This document shows positions 38,901 through 53,900 of a stretch of DNA of 64,000 bases, piece by piece. Source of the stretch: Strix aluco. Lineage: Eukaryota > Chordata > Aves > Strigiformes > Strigidae. The notes beneath the pieces were generated by a model that worked only from the letters and a program-made list of their open reading frames with translations, had not been told where the DNA came from and did not search any database. Numbering within the stretch: the first letter of the stretch is position 1; the number at the start of each line of letters is the position of its first letter. The DNA is taken from the NCBI RefSeq assembly GCF_031877795.1, contig NC_133971.1, positions 14,734,325 to 14,798,324 on the forward strand. Direction: 5' to 3'. The translations under genes were made by a program, and so were the position numbers.

Positions 38901-41900
38901 AGAGATTATTTAAGAATTCATGTATTTTAGATAAGCAGCTTCATACACATATATGATGTAGTAAATTAGTAAGAAACACTTACTGGGTAATGTTTTTGGA
39001 GGGATGGAAGGATGGGTTCAGGTAGGGCTATAAAAAAAAGTTTAAAGTTGCTGTGATTCATGTAATTCATAGGGAACAATATCATATCAACTACATCAAA
39101 GGGTCGGACTGAAATTTCATCTTAAAAACATCCATCAAGAACTTCACTTGCATGCATTTTATAAAATAAAAGTTATTCAGCAAATCTTTCTATTACTGCA
39201 TTTTGTATATAGCAGTATAAGGAGTTAATTCAGCTAAGGGAAGCTGTTACTAAGTACTATTTGTAGAAGACATGAAAAATTCTACAGCAGCTGGGTACAA
39301 CTTCTCTTTAAAAAGTCATGTTAATTATGGCTATAAGAAATTAATCTAGATTCCCTAAAGGAAAAATCAGAGCTTCACTCATTTTTTTTCCCCTACATCT
39401 AAAATAATATGATTCTATCACAGCACGGGAAGTCTCAAGATACCGCAAAAGTACACATTCTTCAGCTGCAAAGTGTTACGTACTGAGTAAGTAACCAAAA
39501 GTAACCTGAAGTGGCCAACACACTTAGTAGGCATTGCTAGCAAAATCCCCATAAAATACATAAATACAGCCTAATGCTGTTAGCTAATCTACTAAAAAAA
39601 CAGATTATAAAGATTATAGACATTAACAATACACACACAAAATGCACTAAACAATTGTAACTTTTATGAAAGTCGCTGATGGGAAGAGCATCTATTGCAC
39701 AATACAAATAATAGGGGAAAAACTTATGTCCCAGGTTAGGTAGTCCTACAGGTAGAAAAAAAATCCTGAAGTCGTCACATCTCAAGCCTTAGAGCAGCTA
39801 CAGAACTGTTAAAGCACTCCTCATGCTAAGGCTTTAACATCATGTCTTCAGCATGTTTTTTTAAACAATTGGTCTGCATCATTCACTAGGGAGAATGATA
39901 ATTAAGTTGAGCACACAGGACTTTGACTTGGGACTTAATTCACCCTTCAGACAAGGTCTCACAGGAGAAGACTTGTTACAGAATCCTTTTTCCATAGGGA
40001 CTAAGAATCAGAACAGCAGAATTCTCAGAACATGCTTGAGGTATCTTCAAAGAGTATACTATATTAACTAGCAGGACTGCTAAGAATATGATCACAGCTG
40101 CTTTAATAATACTTTTATTTTGTCTGTGGGTGTTTAGAAATATGCAAGAGCATCTTATTTCTGCAACATCTTGGATAATTTCCAGTTCTCTGCCACACTA
40201 AAATAAAAGGCAACAAAACCTAAGCAATACATGCAATCAAGGTATTTTATACAGGTCTGTATGCTATACTAAGAGGACGGAGTTAAGGGGAAAAGTTACC
40301 ACTTACCACTAGTATTTGCCATATGACTTTACCTTTTTTTTACTGTACAAGATAGTTGGACCTGTTACCTGTAGGAAAGTTCATGTACAAGACACTGATG
40401 TACCTACAAAATAAACTCAAGCCACACTAACCTTAGGTCCAAAGGCATCTACATAAGTACATGGAAATGTGTTAAGTAGTAAAGAAATTTACCTAGTGAA
40501 GACAGGGACACTATTTACTGCAAAAGAAAGCTTTTAATTTAATTTTTTTCCCTCCCCAGTAACATAAACAAAACCTCTATTGGAAATTCTATGACCAAGA
40601 CAAGCTACTTTCAGTAGCAGAAATGGAAAAAAAGTTAAAATCTGCATTAATAAAACATCAGAATCTAAACAGCTGGTGCCCAGAGCCACACTTCAGCCTT
40701 TATTAGCAGAAAAGGCTGATGCAGCACAGGTAAAAAGCTCCTCTTCGGTTTGCAGACTGCTGATCCTTCTTAGGCAGCAGACTGATCACAGTTTTGCATG
40801 AAAAGAATTATTTGAACTTTTTTCTCCCTTCCCTAGACAGCTGTGACAGCTGCCACAGATGACTACAGCAAACGCTCTCATGCTTTGCGTGGTTGTTAAC
40901 ATTCTGGCAAGCCTACATATTTATACTTCCTTGTAACTCCCACTCCCTTCCCTCTTGTGAGTTACTTTTATGCACAGCTCAGTAGTTGGCTATCCATGAC
41001 TGCATGCAGCACCCAATACAAGTCTATAGAGTGACTGTGATACAATGAGAATAGATTTGGAGAATTTCCAAGTGAAAAGGCCTGTTCCATTAAAAGTATA
41101 ACACTAGCTATCATGCTTATCAAGTCACTGTTAAGGAGGTCTCTAATTGCTAGACCAAGTAAAGACACTTTTTATCCTCTCCTGCTTGTACTTCACCTTT
41201 GCATAGCAATCTTCATATCCTGTAATTCCCAACATTTTCAATCTTCTATCTAATAATCACTTTGGCATTTTTAAGTTGATTGTCATTTCATCTCCTCCAA
41301 ATCCACGTTTTTTATTAATTTTTTTTTTCTGGTGTGTATTAAGGATCTACAATGAAGTACTCAGTCACCTCCAGTATGGTTTCAGAGCTGTGACAACAGA
41401 CTTAGACACGTATTCTTTTCTTTCCACAGAAACAAAGAAATCCACCACAGCTGATGTAGAGAAAAAAACCCAGTCACTGGATAGACTAGCTTATGTCCTA
41501 CTCTCCTCATGACTGGCACATTAACAACAAGCACACGAATTTCTTGATGCCCATACTGTAAGTAACCCAGCCAACTGGATCCCAAATACACAAAATGCCC
41601 TCCTAGGTCCTCTACTACACATGCTGTTCAGCTGAAAGCAAGCCACCAGCTTGAGTCAACTATCATAAAAAGCTTTCCACCCTAGTACAGAGTGGGTGTA
41701 GCACAATCTTGAAATTAATAAATAGTTGGCTATCTGCTCGACAGCAAGTATGTATGTTCCAGGTCAAACAAGCTGTCAGAGGAGCTAAACATTGTTTCTA
41801 CCTGATTTAAAAAAAATAAATAATGAAAACCTATACAAAGTGACAAAAAGTCTAAAATGTTACAAAAAAATTAAAACGAAGATGTAGAATAAATACAAGC

Positions 41901-44900
41901 AGCAAAATACAAAGTCTATACATGAACTGACAGGAATTAAGAAACTACTTCTACAAGCATGTTACTCCACAAAATGTAGATTTCAGGGGCTTCTTACGTT
42001 CCCTTCTGAAGAAACTTATCTCCCAATAAACAACCAAGAAACTCATACTGAGCTAAATAATTTCTTAAACGATTCCTTAAGTCTTAAGCAAGAATTGCAA
42101 ACTACAAGAATCACAAGTGGGCTTCCTCTAATGAAAGAAATAGGGTGATAAACTCGTTTCAATCTATCTATTCCTTGAAAACATTTCTGGACTGCATGAG
42201 TTTCTTGAATTCTCAACAGGGATCCTTAAGCTTCTCAGCTAAAGCTCTCAACCTCCATACAGATGTTCAATGAATGTTTCAATATATTGAAGTCACAAGG
42301 AAAGATACTGCCACTGGCAGTCAAATACCCCAGCTTCTAATGGTCTTTGACATCTGTCACCTTACAGTCACAGTAATCAGTGGAAAAATCTAACCACATG
42401 GTAATGCATTCTTGCATATACATACCCCTCATGTTCAGTCCTTCACTCATCAGAAGATACAAAAATAACCCCACAGCATTTGTTGTCCCTTTGAATTTTC
42501 TTGGAAGTTCCCAAATTAAAAAAAAACAACAAAACACAACAAAAACACACAACCAAACAAAAAACCCACAATGAAATTGTTAAGTTTTGGTTTTTCCCTT
42601 TGTTAAAAGGCAGATGTCTCTCAACTAGAGCTTTATTTTCCCTTGTTAAAAGTCAGATTTTTGTTAACTAGTGCTTGAGTTTATTTTATAGTTACACAGG
42701 TATATTCTTTTTTTAAAAATCTTTTTAAAGCGGGTAACTCTGCCTCCAGAGACAAGGTCTACTTGTTACAAGAAACACGCAGTGCTATGGAAATGGACTA
42801 AACCCATTTTATTTTCAGATTTTTCTGTGTGGAAGATGAATCCTGCCAGTGCTTAATTTTATTAAAGAGGAAAACTACACAAATATGAACTTAAAAGCAA
42901 CAGTTTCAACAGATTAAAAAAATACTTACTCTGTAAATAGTGCAAAACCATCAACACAAGACTATAGCTGCTTAAAGTACCACGACTGGCATCGTTTATG
43001 TCATGAAAACTTGCCCACTTCTTAACAACAAGCACTAATGGACGAACCCGATTCTCAACTGCAAGTAAAATAAATACACCTCAAAAAAAGCACATTTAAC
43101 TAGACAGTAATCAATCAACATTTGTTCCTATCTGATCAACACAATACTCTTGTATTCTAAGGTTACCTTTTGTAACCACTTTATAGAATTTAGTTATTCT
43201 GCAAGTACTATCCATCTTACAAAAATCAGAAAAAAATATCTGCATTTGAAAACAGTCTTTTGAGTAGTAAGATCCACAAACAGATTACAAGGGGTATGCC
43301 AGGTAACTTGCAGGTAAGACAAAACTGTATGCATCAGTCAATGTAGCAGTGTCACGTTCTACTTTTATGTTCTCTCCAGTTCATTGTACTAATTTTCCCT
43401 GAAATAACTTGCTGCCAGGACAGACTACATCTAATTTTTTTTAAAAAAAATTTATTTAGGTTATATAAACTTTAAAGACAGGGAAAAGAGTTCTCTTGGT
43501 TGGAGGACACAGAGCTCATTCTTGAGTTATCCTCAGGATCCATGAAAGCAGTAAACCTTGCATAAAAACATTAATTTTAATTTTGCCTTGTCCTCAATAA
43601 CATTTTTTTGTAAGTGAGATGCAGAAGGATTACTGTACAAACATCATACAAACATGCATTAACTGAAATAGGATTTTTCCATGAGAGGAAAATGAAAATA
43701 GGCTCAAATTCCAAACAGGACTCTTGTGTGTGTATGTCACAGTAGAAGAGATCTCATTTTAGTTGACCTTATTCTGAGATAAGATTTTCTATCTGCTAGC
43801 ACCTTTAATTAGTATATAACAAAGTCAGTGTTCAACATGGCCAGTAAACTTTTCCTGATACCCTTTCATCAGTCAACAAGCTACCCCATCAAGAAAATGC
43901 GCAGTAATGTCATTTGCTCAAAACTAAAAGGTCCAGCTTCCACTAACTGAAAAATACCTACATTCAATGGCTGATTTAACTGCAGATATGCCTCATTAGG
44001 CAAACAAGTAATAACACAACAGGACAGACTTCAGTTTCTAGCTCTGCTTAGTCTGCCTACATTTTCTGTGGACATTCTGCTTCACTCTGCCATATGATCT
44101 TTGATGTTTTCTACAGCACCTATGCACTAATGTAGAGGGGCTGATCTCAAAAAAGACAGAAAAGCATCCACAGAAATATTTATGAGTTTTTTGGGGTTTT
44201 TTTTTAATCATGTTCACTAAGATAACTAGCCCCTTGTTTGTCTGAGCATCTAATTTGTGGTAATGGAACAAAGAGTCCCATACACCTTCCATATGAGAGG
44301 TAATTTTTCTCTCCCATGCAGGGTGAAGCACTTCAGTCACAAATTTAAGTGAGCAGGCCAGTACTTTTAATGCTATCACGCTGGTTGATATGACTTATGA
44401 AAGTATGTGAAGACCAATTAAGGAAAGTTTCCATTTACTTTTGTTTGCCTTATGTCATCTGAGAGTTTTCTGCTCCAAAGAATACAAGACAGACTATGCT
44501 TGATACAGTTTGCCTATTTAGGAAGGTCTAGCACATTGAAGAGGTAACAGTTTCAATCACAAGTCTCCCTTAGTTACTAACTCAGTCCTTGACCTCAAGA
44601 AAAGAACAGTATTTATCTTTCATCAGGAGACAGAGTTAATTTTGCTTCCTTGGCACCAAGGAAGAACAGAACAAAAGGTGGAATACTAGGACCTCTTCCA
44701 CTGCTCTTTTCACATCTAGACTCTTGTCTGCTCTACAGTAATTTGCTGACAGGAATAAGGGAAATCTGTGGCAAAAGCTAGGTACTGTATCAACATTAGA
44801 CATCTACCTGGACTTGTGCAAAGCACTTTACACTATCCTGCACAACACCCTTGTCTCTAAATTGGAGAGACATGGACTTGATGGATGGACCACTCGGTGG

Positions 44901-47900
44901 ATAAGGAATTAGCTGTATGGTCACACTCGAAGAGTTAAAAACATACCTAGCTATCAGTTTTCTCCATATATTTAGAGTGAACAACATGAACTTATCTTAA
45001 AGATATCTAATACAGTTAATTAGGTAATTATATATATAGTAACCTAATATATTCAACTGAATTGTAATAGTTTATCAATATGAAAATATAATTCAAAAAG
45101 CAAAGTTTATAGAAATAAGAAAATACATTAAAAACTTACTGTATGCATAGGTTCTCAGAAGGAATGTATTTCTTATTCCTACAACATTGTTTACATTCAA
45201 GTCAAACTCCACACAGCTATTGGGGAGGAGAAAAGAAAAAGAATCACGCATCACAGTATTCAATTTCAGAATATTTATTGCCTACTTACATGACAGAGGT
45301 GGAGAAATTGTCTTTAAACAAGAGTTTTGATGCTGTGATTTATATCTGGTTTTGTTTATAATACTTGAATTTCTAGAAGACTTGAATTCCATTGTTATAA
45401 AAATGTAATTGTTATTTTACATAGAGAATACATGTAGATCGAAATTTATTTTTATCAAATCTTTCTCCCAATTAGACTTGCACTACGTGATTTACTATGG
45501 ACAACTTCTGATGCTAGCAAGGATTCTTTTAAGTATTAGTTTAGGAAATCATGCCAATGAACTGAAAAGGATAATTGGAAGAGGTCAAAGATAATAATCT
45601 ATTTTCTCCAATGATGGTCAGAGATGATCAGCAAGCACTTTGAAATGAAAACTGTATTAGCAAACATTGCATGTTTTGTGATAAGAGTTTCAATAACTGT
45701 TTCATGCTGTTAACAGCAAATAAGAACAAGGCAAACAAGCACTACCTGCTTGCTTTATATCACACCCAGCCCCACACTTTGAATTTCACACTGCATACAG
45801 AGCTTAACTACTCACAGTACTCAAGAACTGATATTAAATTCACAGGCAATAAGCTACAGCGACACTAACTTGCAACAAGAAAAGCCTATTATTGACGAAG
45901 AAGTAGCTATCTACATTATCTGCACTTGAATTAATATCAAGCATGACTTCTTAGATGTAGTCAGGTAAGAATGCCAGACTACCTGCATGGATGAACAAGG
46001 AGCTCAAACGTAAAAAGGAAGACTACCCAGGGTGGCAGCAAAGACAGGGTAGCCTTGGAGTAATAGAAAGAACTGTCCAAACAGACAGAGATCAGGTTAG
46101 GAAGACCAAAGCCCTGATAGAATTAAATCTGGCCAGGGACATCAAAGGCAACAAGAAAAGCTTCTGTACGAACATCAGTGATAAAAGGAAGATTAGGGAA
46201 ACTGTGGGCCCTCTCCAGAAGGAAATGGGAGACCTGGCTACCATGAATATGGAGAAGGCTGGGGTACTCAGCAACTTTTTTGCCTCAGTCTTCATTGGCA
46301 AGTGGTCCAGCCACACTGTCCAAGACACAGAAAGCAAAGGTGGGAACTGGGAGAATGAAGAACCGCCCACTGTAGGAGAAGATCAGGTTTGAGATCATCT
46401 AAGGAACCTGAAGGTTCACAAACCCATGGGACCCCATGAGATGCATCCACAGGTCCTGAGGGAACTGGTGGATGAAGTGGTTAAGCCACTATTCATCACA
46501 TTTGAAAAGTCATGGGAGTCTGGTGAAGTTCCTGCTGACTGGAAAAGATAACCCCCAATGGAAAACATAACCCCCAATTTTAGAAAGGGAAAAAAGGAAG
46601 ACCCAGTGAACTACAAGCCAATCAGTCTCACCTCTGTGCCTGTAAAGATCATGGAGCAGATCCTCCTGGAAACTATGCTAGAGCACATGGGGAATAAGGA
46701 GGTGATTGGTGACAGCCAACACGGCTTCACTAAGGGCAAATTGTGTCCGACAAATTTGGTGGCCTTCTCCAACAGGGCTAAAGTGTTGGTGCATAAGGGA
46801 AGAGCAAATCACATTATCTACCTGAACTTGTCCAAAGCTTCTGACACTGTCCTGCATGACAGCCTTGTCTCTAAATTTGAGAGACATGGATTTGATGGAT
46901 GGACCACACAGTGGATAAGGAATTGGCTGGATGGTCACACTCAAATGAGTTGCAGCCTACAGCTCAATGTCCAAGTAGAGAGCAGTGACAAGTGGTGTTC
47001 CTCAGGGGTTTGTGTTGGGACTGGCATTGTTTAACGTCTTGGTTGGCAACATGGACAGTGGGATCAAGTGCACCTTCAGCAAGTTTGCCAATGACACCAA
47101 GTTGTGTGGTGCAGTTGACACGCTGGAGGGAAGGGATGGCATCCAGAGAGGCCTGGACAGGCTTGAGAGGCGGGCCTGTGCAAACCTCATGAAGTTCAAC
47201 AAGGCCAAGTGCAAGGTCCTGCACATGGGTCAAGGGAACCCCAAGCACAAATACAGGCTGGGCGATGAGTGGATTGAGAGCAGCCCTGTGGAGAAGGACT
47301 AGTGGATGAAAAACTGACTATGAGCCAACAACGTGCACTCACAGCCCAGGAAGCCAACTGTATCCTTGGCTGCATCAAGAGAAGTGTCGCCAGCACACTG
47401 AGGGAGGTGATTCTGCCCCTCTACTCTGCTCTTGTGAGACCCCACCTGGAGTCCTGTGTCCAGTACAGCCCCCAACATAAGACAGACATGGACCTGTTGG
47501 AGTGAGTCCAGAGAAGGGCCACAGAGATCATCAAGGGGCTGGAGCACCTCCCCTGTGAGCACAGGCTGAGAGAGAATTGGAGACCTTATAGTGGCCTTCC
47601 AGTACTTAAGGGGGCTACAGGAAAGATGAGGAGGGACTCTTTACCAGGGAGTGTAGCGATAGGACAAGAGGTAACAGTTTTAAACTGAAAGAGGGTAGAT
47701 TTAGATTAGATACAGGAAGAAATTCTATACTGTGAAGTTGGTGAGACACTTGAACAGGTTGCCCAGAGAAGCTGTAGATGCCTCCTCCCTGGAAGTGTTC
47801 AAGTCCAGGCTGGATGGGGCTTTGAGCAAACTGATCTAGTGGAAGGTGATCATTAAGTAATTGTTAAGGTCCCTTTCAACCCAAACCATTCTACGATTCT

Positions 47901-50900
47901 GTACTTTAAGAGCATAGTACATAATGGTACAGGAAATAAACAAATTTGAACTACTGCTTGACTGTTGAAAAATAAACATAAACACAAGTAAGAATAGTAG
48001 TTGTATGTGCAGATATAATAAAGAAACATGTCAGGCTGCATGTGTAATTCCAATTAACCACAATTGACAAGATTACTATTTACCAGATGCTGATTAAGCA
48101 AGTTCTACTGCAGTTATTTTGTACTTTAATATGCACATTTAATAGATGTTGCAATTATGGAAGTGAAAAAGGTTTTGTACTGTTGGGACTCAAGTTCTGC
48201 TAAAAGCAGTAAAGGAGAGGAAGAGATCAAACTGTAGATCAAATGCAGCAGAAGAGGAAGCTTTTGCATCCTCTGTAGTACAGTAGTCTTATTAATCAAA
48301 GGCTTCCCTGGTAGCAGAGCCAGCGCTGGAATTACTTCCTGAGAAAGACTACAAAAAATTAGATAGTAAGTCTTCATGTTCAATAGATCTTCATTTACTG
48401 TTATGGCGCTAAAAAAAATTTAAGATGAGAAAGGAGAACAAACACAAACTGAATGCTTTCTCATTCACCAAATCAAAGTGCAAAATGGAAATTTTCAAGT
48501 ATGTATGGACCACTGGCAACATATTAGAATCCAGATGCAGAGATACCACCCATTGAATTCTACCATCTTCTCCCAGCAGCTTGGCATCAAGAAAAGGGAC
48601 TTTAACAGGAAGCTTGTCATGTTTAGCTTCTGCTTTTGGTTAAAACAAGCTTACTGTTCTGGGTACAGATTATCTGATCAATTTTTCAAGGCTTCTGTGA
48701 AAAAAGAATGAGTTCCCTTGTATTTATATGTATGAACCTATGAAAATACAGAGGCCAGTAAGAGACTGAAAAGAGACAGATGCTCAAGTAAGACAAAAAA
48801 GGGGTGAAGGCAACAGATAACTGGACAGAGAGAAAAATGCACTAAACATTAGAGAAAAACATTACTAGAAGATTTTTCTGTGGGAAGTACATTCAAAAAA
48901 TTTGAACATAAAGGAATTTGGTTCTACAAAAAGATAACTGGAAAGAGAGAAAAAAATAAATAACAAAAACCCCAACCCAAAGTCATGTAATTTCCTACCA
49001 CTCCCCTCTTCCAAAAAAACAACACAGGAAACCAGATGAACAGTACTGGTTTTTGTCTCTGAAAAATGTAATGGGCATCTTCTAGTCTAAGACAACTATA
49101 CTTTGATTTAGTAGAAAATAAAGAATTCTTTAAATTCTGTCAGGTACATGAATATCATAACCGTTGGTTTTTTTTTTTTGCAAGTGACTGTAGTACAGAC
49201 TATAAACGCCTACAAAAAGACTTCAATCATCTGACATAATCACTTCCATACTTCAGTTTTCTTTAACTTTGTTTTCTGATTTTAAATTGGAAACAAATAT
49301 TCTTGCTATAACCCTACAATTTACTCAATATTTGTACAAGGAAGACAGGAGAATATACTCTACTAAAATGAACAAAAATTTTTTAATCAAGAAAACGTCA
49401 TCGCAAGAAACTTGTTTTAGTGTTGTGTAGTGTAAACTCTGTGAATTAGTCTTTAAGTAGCCCAATAGTTATGTTTGCAAAGCACACAAAATTATCTTTT
49501 ACAACAGTTTTCTTCCCACTGTTGTTTCTCTGTCATGAACTATTTGTCAACTGGAGTCCACTATGTACAAAGAACCCATAGGAACATGTGTTGTATTACT
49601 ATTAATTCACATCACAGAAACTAAACATCTCAGCCACAAGAGGTGTTTCAGGCCACCAAGGAGGTATGTTGACTGCCAGCGCATGCTAGCTGTACAAATT
49701 TGCAATACAACTATAGTACAACACAAATAAACAAAGCACGACTTCAGTGGGACTACTTATATGGACAGTACATAGAGTATTTTCCTGTGTCGGAGTAAAA
49801 AATTATGTTGAACAGAATACTTACCTGACTTTATCCCTGAACTTCACTATTGGCACTTTTGCTCGAATCAGCTGAGGTCGCTCAATGTAGCTTGCTGAAA
49901 GGGAGAAAAATATGCCATTAAGTTTCATGTAAGATGCTGACCTTAAAAAAAAATCCAAAAAGTGGAGTCATATTGATGGATTTATAGCAAATAGTAGCTT
50001 ATTAAATTTAGCAAAAGTATTCTCAGAAGGGTTGTGCTAAGCTAAGTAACCTTTAGCAACCGCAGCAAAAATAAATCTAGGAAAGTGTGTGAAAAAAATG
50101 CACTAAACATTAGAGAAAAACATTACTGGAAGATTTTTCTGTGGGAAGTACATTCAAAAAATTTGAACATAAAGGAATTTGGTTCTACAATGCTTTCACT
50201 GAGCAGTAGGTGTAATAGAAATCCTGAATAGTTAAAGTTCAAAAAAAGGGAACAAGAATGTATCTATCCAGGATGGCTAGACATTTAAGCCCAGCACTAC
50301 ATTGTAGCAACAGGCACATGATCAGCTGCTTAAGTTTTTAATCATGTCTAGTTTGTTTACAGTTGAAATTATGTATTTTACTGATCAAAAAATATTAACG
50401 TAACTCTGTCTACACTATGTCCTGATTATGCTTAAAACTTCTTTTAAAAACTGTTTATTTGACCGATAAAGTACATACCAAGAAATAAATTTCCTATTGA
50501 AGTGTAACTGAAAACAGGACACCACTTTCCATCAGAGATGGGATAAGCTTTATCTGCCTTTTGCTTTAATGGTGATAGGACATGCAAAAATATACACCTC
50601 AGATGATTATCCACACAGTATAGACACACAGGCTCAAGGGCATACCATCCAAACCCAAACATACTATCATACAGTGCCATCAAATGCACCTTTGCACTCA
50701 GGTCCCCAAAACTGTTGTGTCAGTCATATTATCTGCAATTTCCCTATTCTTGACAGTATCTCAGGCTATATTTAGTAGTCGGCCATAACCCTGAATGAGA
50801 AATGCACCCAAGAAAGTAATGGAAGAGACAATGAAAAGCAGAGTCTGTAGGTTACGTGATATGAACTTGGGCAAAAGGCACGACTTCAGTAATTTCTTCT

Positions 50901-53900
50901 GCTGCAAAATCTAGGACCACTTCAATTTGTCCATATCTAACATCATACAGCTTACCCTTGCTTCTATAAATTAACATCAAATTAGCATAAGTAAGTATGA
51001 AAAAGCTAGAAGCGATGCAGGCTAAAAATAACCTTAAATAAAAGCTGATCTTCACTTTTTGAGGAAAAAAAAGAAGAGGTATTTCTATCAGTTTGGATAG
51101 CAACCATGATTAAACAGTGTCATCTCTGTGGCACTGAGGTGACAACCTCAGGTTTGGTAAAGCCCTACTGTGCACTATTCAATTAAAATAAGTTTTACTT
51201 TTTTTTTCTGAGACTTTCTGAAAGTGTTTTATGGACATGCATGTTTAGACAGATTTGACCTGAAGTAATCCTTTATGTGGATTTGAATGCATTCTATGAC
51301 CCTGAGCAACACATTGAATAGCACTCAAAAAACCCATAATCTTATCAATTTACTAATTTTAAAGGAAGAATCTCACAGAATTGCAATCTATGAATGTACA
51401 AGCTAGTACAACTTACACAAGTGCCACCATTTTCTAGCTGCACCTGCAGACACTTCCAAGCATCCCTCCTCCAACATCCTAGAACATTCTTAAAGGAAAG
51501 CTATAAAGTATGTAGAGCTCTCTGACTCCTTTTCTTTCATTACTAAATTTAAGACAAAGATGCCCAACTCACTAGCACACTGTAGACAACAGTGGGTATG
51601 TATCTCCATGCCATAGCAATTTAACCTTTCTCATTATGACCTTTCTCAAGAGCCTTGCACAAATTAACTAAGCATTCCAGTGGCAATCCAGTTCCAAATA
51701 CATCCTTGTCTGCAAATGCATCCCAACACTTGACAGATGCTTGTACCAAATTAATTGGTTAAGAAAAAAACAAAATAAATCCCAAAACGTAATCCCAGTC
51801 TTTCCCAGGGTGAAACAAAGCAAAGAGGATGTTAGAAGGCAGTAGCCTGCTGCTGGTACCCTCTTTGTCTCACACCAATGACATTGTTAGCAGAATCTCT
51901 ACTGTATATTAGATTGTCATACATACAAGGGAAGAAACAGTCACAAACACAGGATGTGGAATTCTGAAATACATAGAGGTTGAGTAAGTGCCTTAGTAAA
52001 CTGACTATCTGACCCTGAAGCTATGACCAGAGAGGCTAGACCAAAATACTCATAAAGAATTCCACATAGCTGCTCCGCAGTTTTGGACATGTCTGTGAAA
52101 AAGTCACAAATGCCACTTCAGCTGTAGTGAAAAAGACTATAACCACTTAAAAGACAACTAAGCACTGTTTCATAAATGACTTATGCAGAATTTCAGATTA
52201 AACTGATTAAGTCTCTCTTCTTTTACAGAACAAAAGATTAAGCAATTGTACAAAATACTAATCCCAAACATAGTATATGCCAAAAAGACCTGCTCTCACA
52301 AATAGGGTTATACTACAGAAAGAGAAACCAGGCGACACAGGAGTCTGAATCCAGAGTCATGAAGAATCTAGGTGGGTACAACCCAGCACAGGATGAAGTA
52401 ACTGTTGTTTGGAATTCACTCATCCACCTGCATAGTCCTTCAACATCGTTTGAATTCAAGTTCCCTTGCTTGTCCTAGCTGTGCACATTCCCTGCTAGAC
52501 AACCGTTAGGTGGATTCCACTCTGATATCCTAGTGTTAACACTACTGTACCTCTGTGTGTAACTAAGAGAAAATGAGTTCTTTGTTATTTATTCAGATAG
52601 TACTGCATTGAGTGGTTCCTAAGTTGTTTTTTTAAATTAATCCTGCCTAGACAAATCTGAAGAGAGTAATCAGTTTGACATTTACACTCAGTGGTTTGAA
52701 TTATACTCTCTTCAATATGCGGTAACAGTTATCACCCCAAATTCATGTTTTGCATTTCACATTTCTAAAAGACAATGGCTTGAGCATACAGTTCTGGGAA
52801 TGTTAGACAATATTTAAAAAACAGGTATGTGCAGGTATCTGAACAAATAAATCAAAAAGTTATGCATACTCTGCTAGTCTTTGAAACAGTTATGACTGCT
52901 ATCCTTACGTCTCTCTACTCTAGAAGAAACACAATACATACCTTTAAGACTAACAAGTCCCACAAAACCACAGTCTAGACAAGATGGTCTAGCTTTACTC
53001 TTTAAAAAAAATTTAAAAGATAGATTTAAAAATCTTTACACTTTTAAGATTCAGCTGGACAGGGTGCTGGGTCATCTTGTCTAGATGGTGCTTTTGCCAA
53101 GAAAGGTTGGACCAGATGATCCCTGAGGTCCCTTCCAAACTGGTATTCTATGATTCTGTGACTATTCGAGAACACATCTTCATTTCAGTCAGTATTCTAG
53201 ATGTAGAAGGACTCAAATTCCTTGCTCACACTTGTTACCTTTTGCAAGCCTGAAACTGAAATAAGCTGGATCTTAGATAAATTTTGAATCCAATTCCCAG
53301 ACCTCCTAGAACGAAACACTAATCTAACAACCACAGTTAACTGTATATAAAGAATAAAAGAAAAGACAAATTGTGAGAGATTGATCTAATCTGCACCTGG
53401 AATTCTTCCTAATTTATCAATCAATCATGGAATTAAGGTGAAATAAGATGAGATTCACAGTCTTCTTATAGCTCTTATTTTGGAATGTACAAGAATATCA
53501 CAAAGAGGAAGATGTTAGGAGGGGCACAGCTAGGGAAAACTTCTCCCAAGTTTCTGAATTGAAATGATCTGGAAAGAGGTTAAAAAAGCTCTAGAACATT
53601 GCCTACGCCACAAACCTTCTCCTTATTTCTTTTTGTCCTTTAACTCTTTCACAAAACCAGCCCAAGAACTTAATTATAAATAACATCTTATCTTTCCTCC
53701 CCCTTCTTGTCTCTCTTACATTTTGGCATATACTTTGTTAGATTTCATGTTTGGCCCAAACTATGTTTATTTCCGTTCTCTTGTGTGAAGCAAGGAATAA
53801 GTTTAATGACAGCTCACACACTTGTTGAGAACATGCTGCCGTCTTTCTTCTACAGAAAAAAGACAGAAGGAAATACTTAACTATTGTAGTTTGTATTGTC

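Larger units (their letters stand above)
45217..49824 (-). other. TENT2: TENT2 intron 7
   Basis: Contains the longest CR1 copy of the window (45965-47905), antisense to TENT2, and copy 1 of a 97-bp duplication (48833-48929). Otherwise AT-rich and unremarkable. Confidence 0.9.

Noticed and set aside
44038..44379. 113-codon minus-strand frame in TENT2 intron 8
   Set aside because: No similarity recognised, includes a low-complexity Lys-rich part, and no supporting splice or start context.
45991..47505. Series of plus-strand open frames of 67-158 codons
   Set aside because: They are broken pieces of CR1 ORF2, not host genes.
52659..52713. 10-bp perfect inverted repeat GAAGAGAGTA / TACTCTCTTC with a 35-base loop
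   Set aside because: Expected by chance in 64 kb and has no transposon-like flanks.
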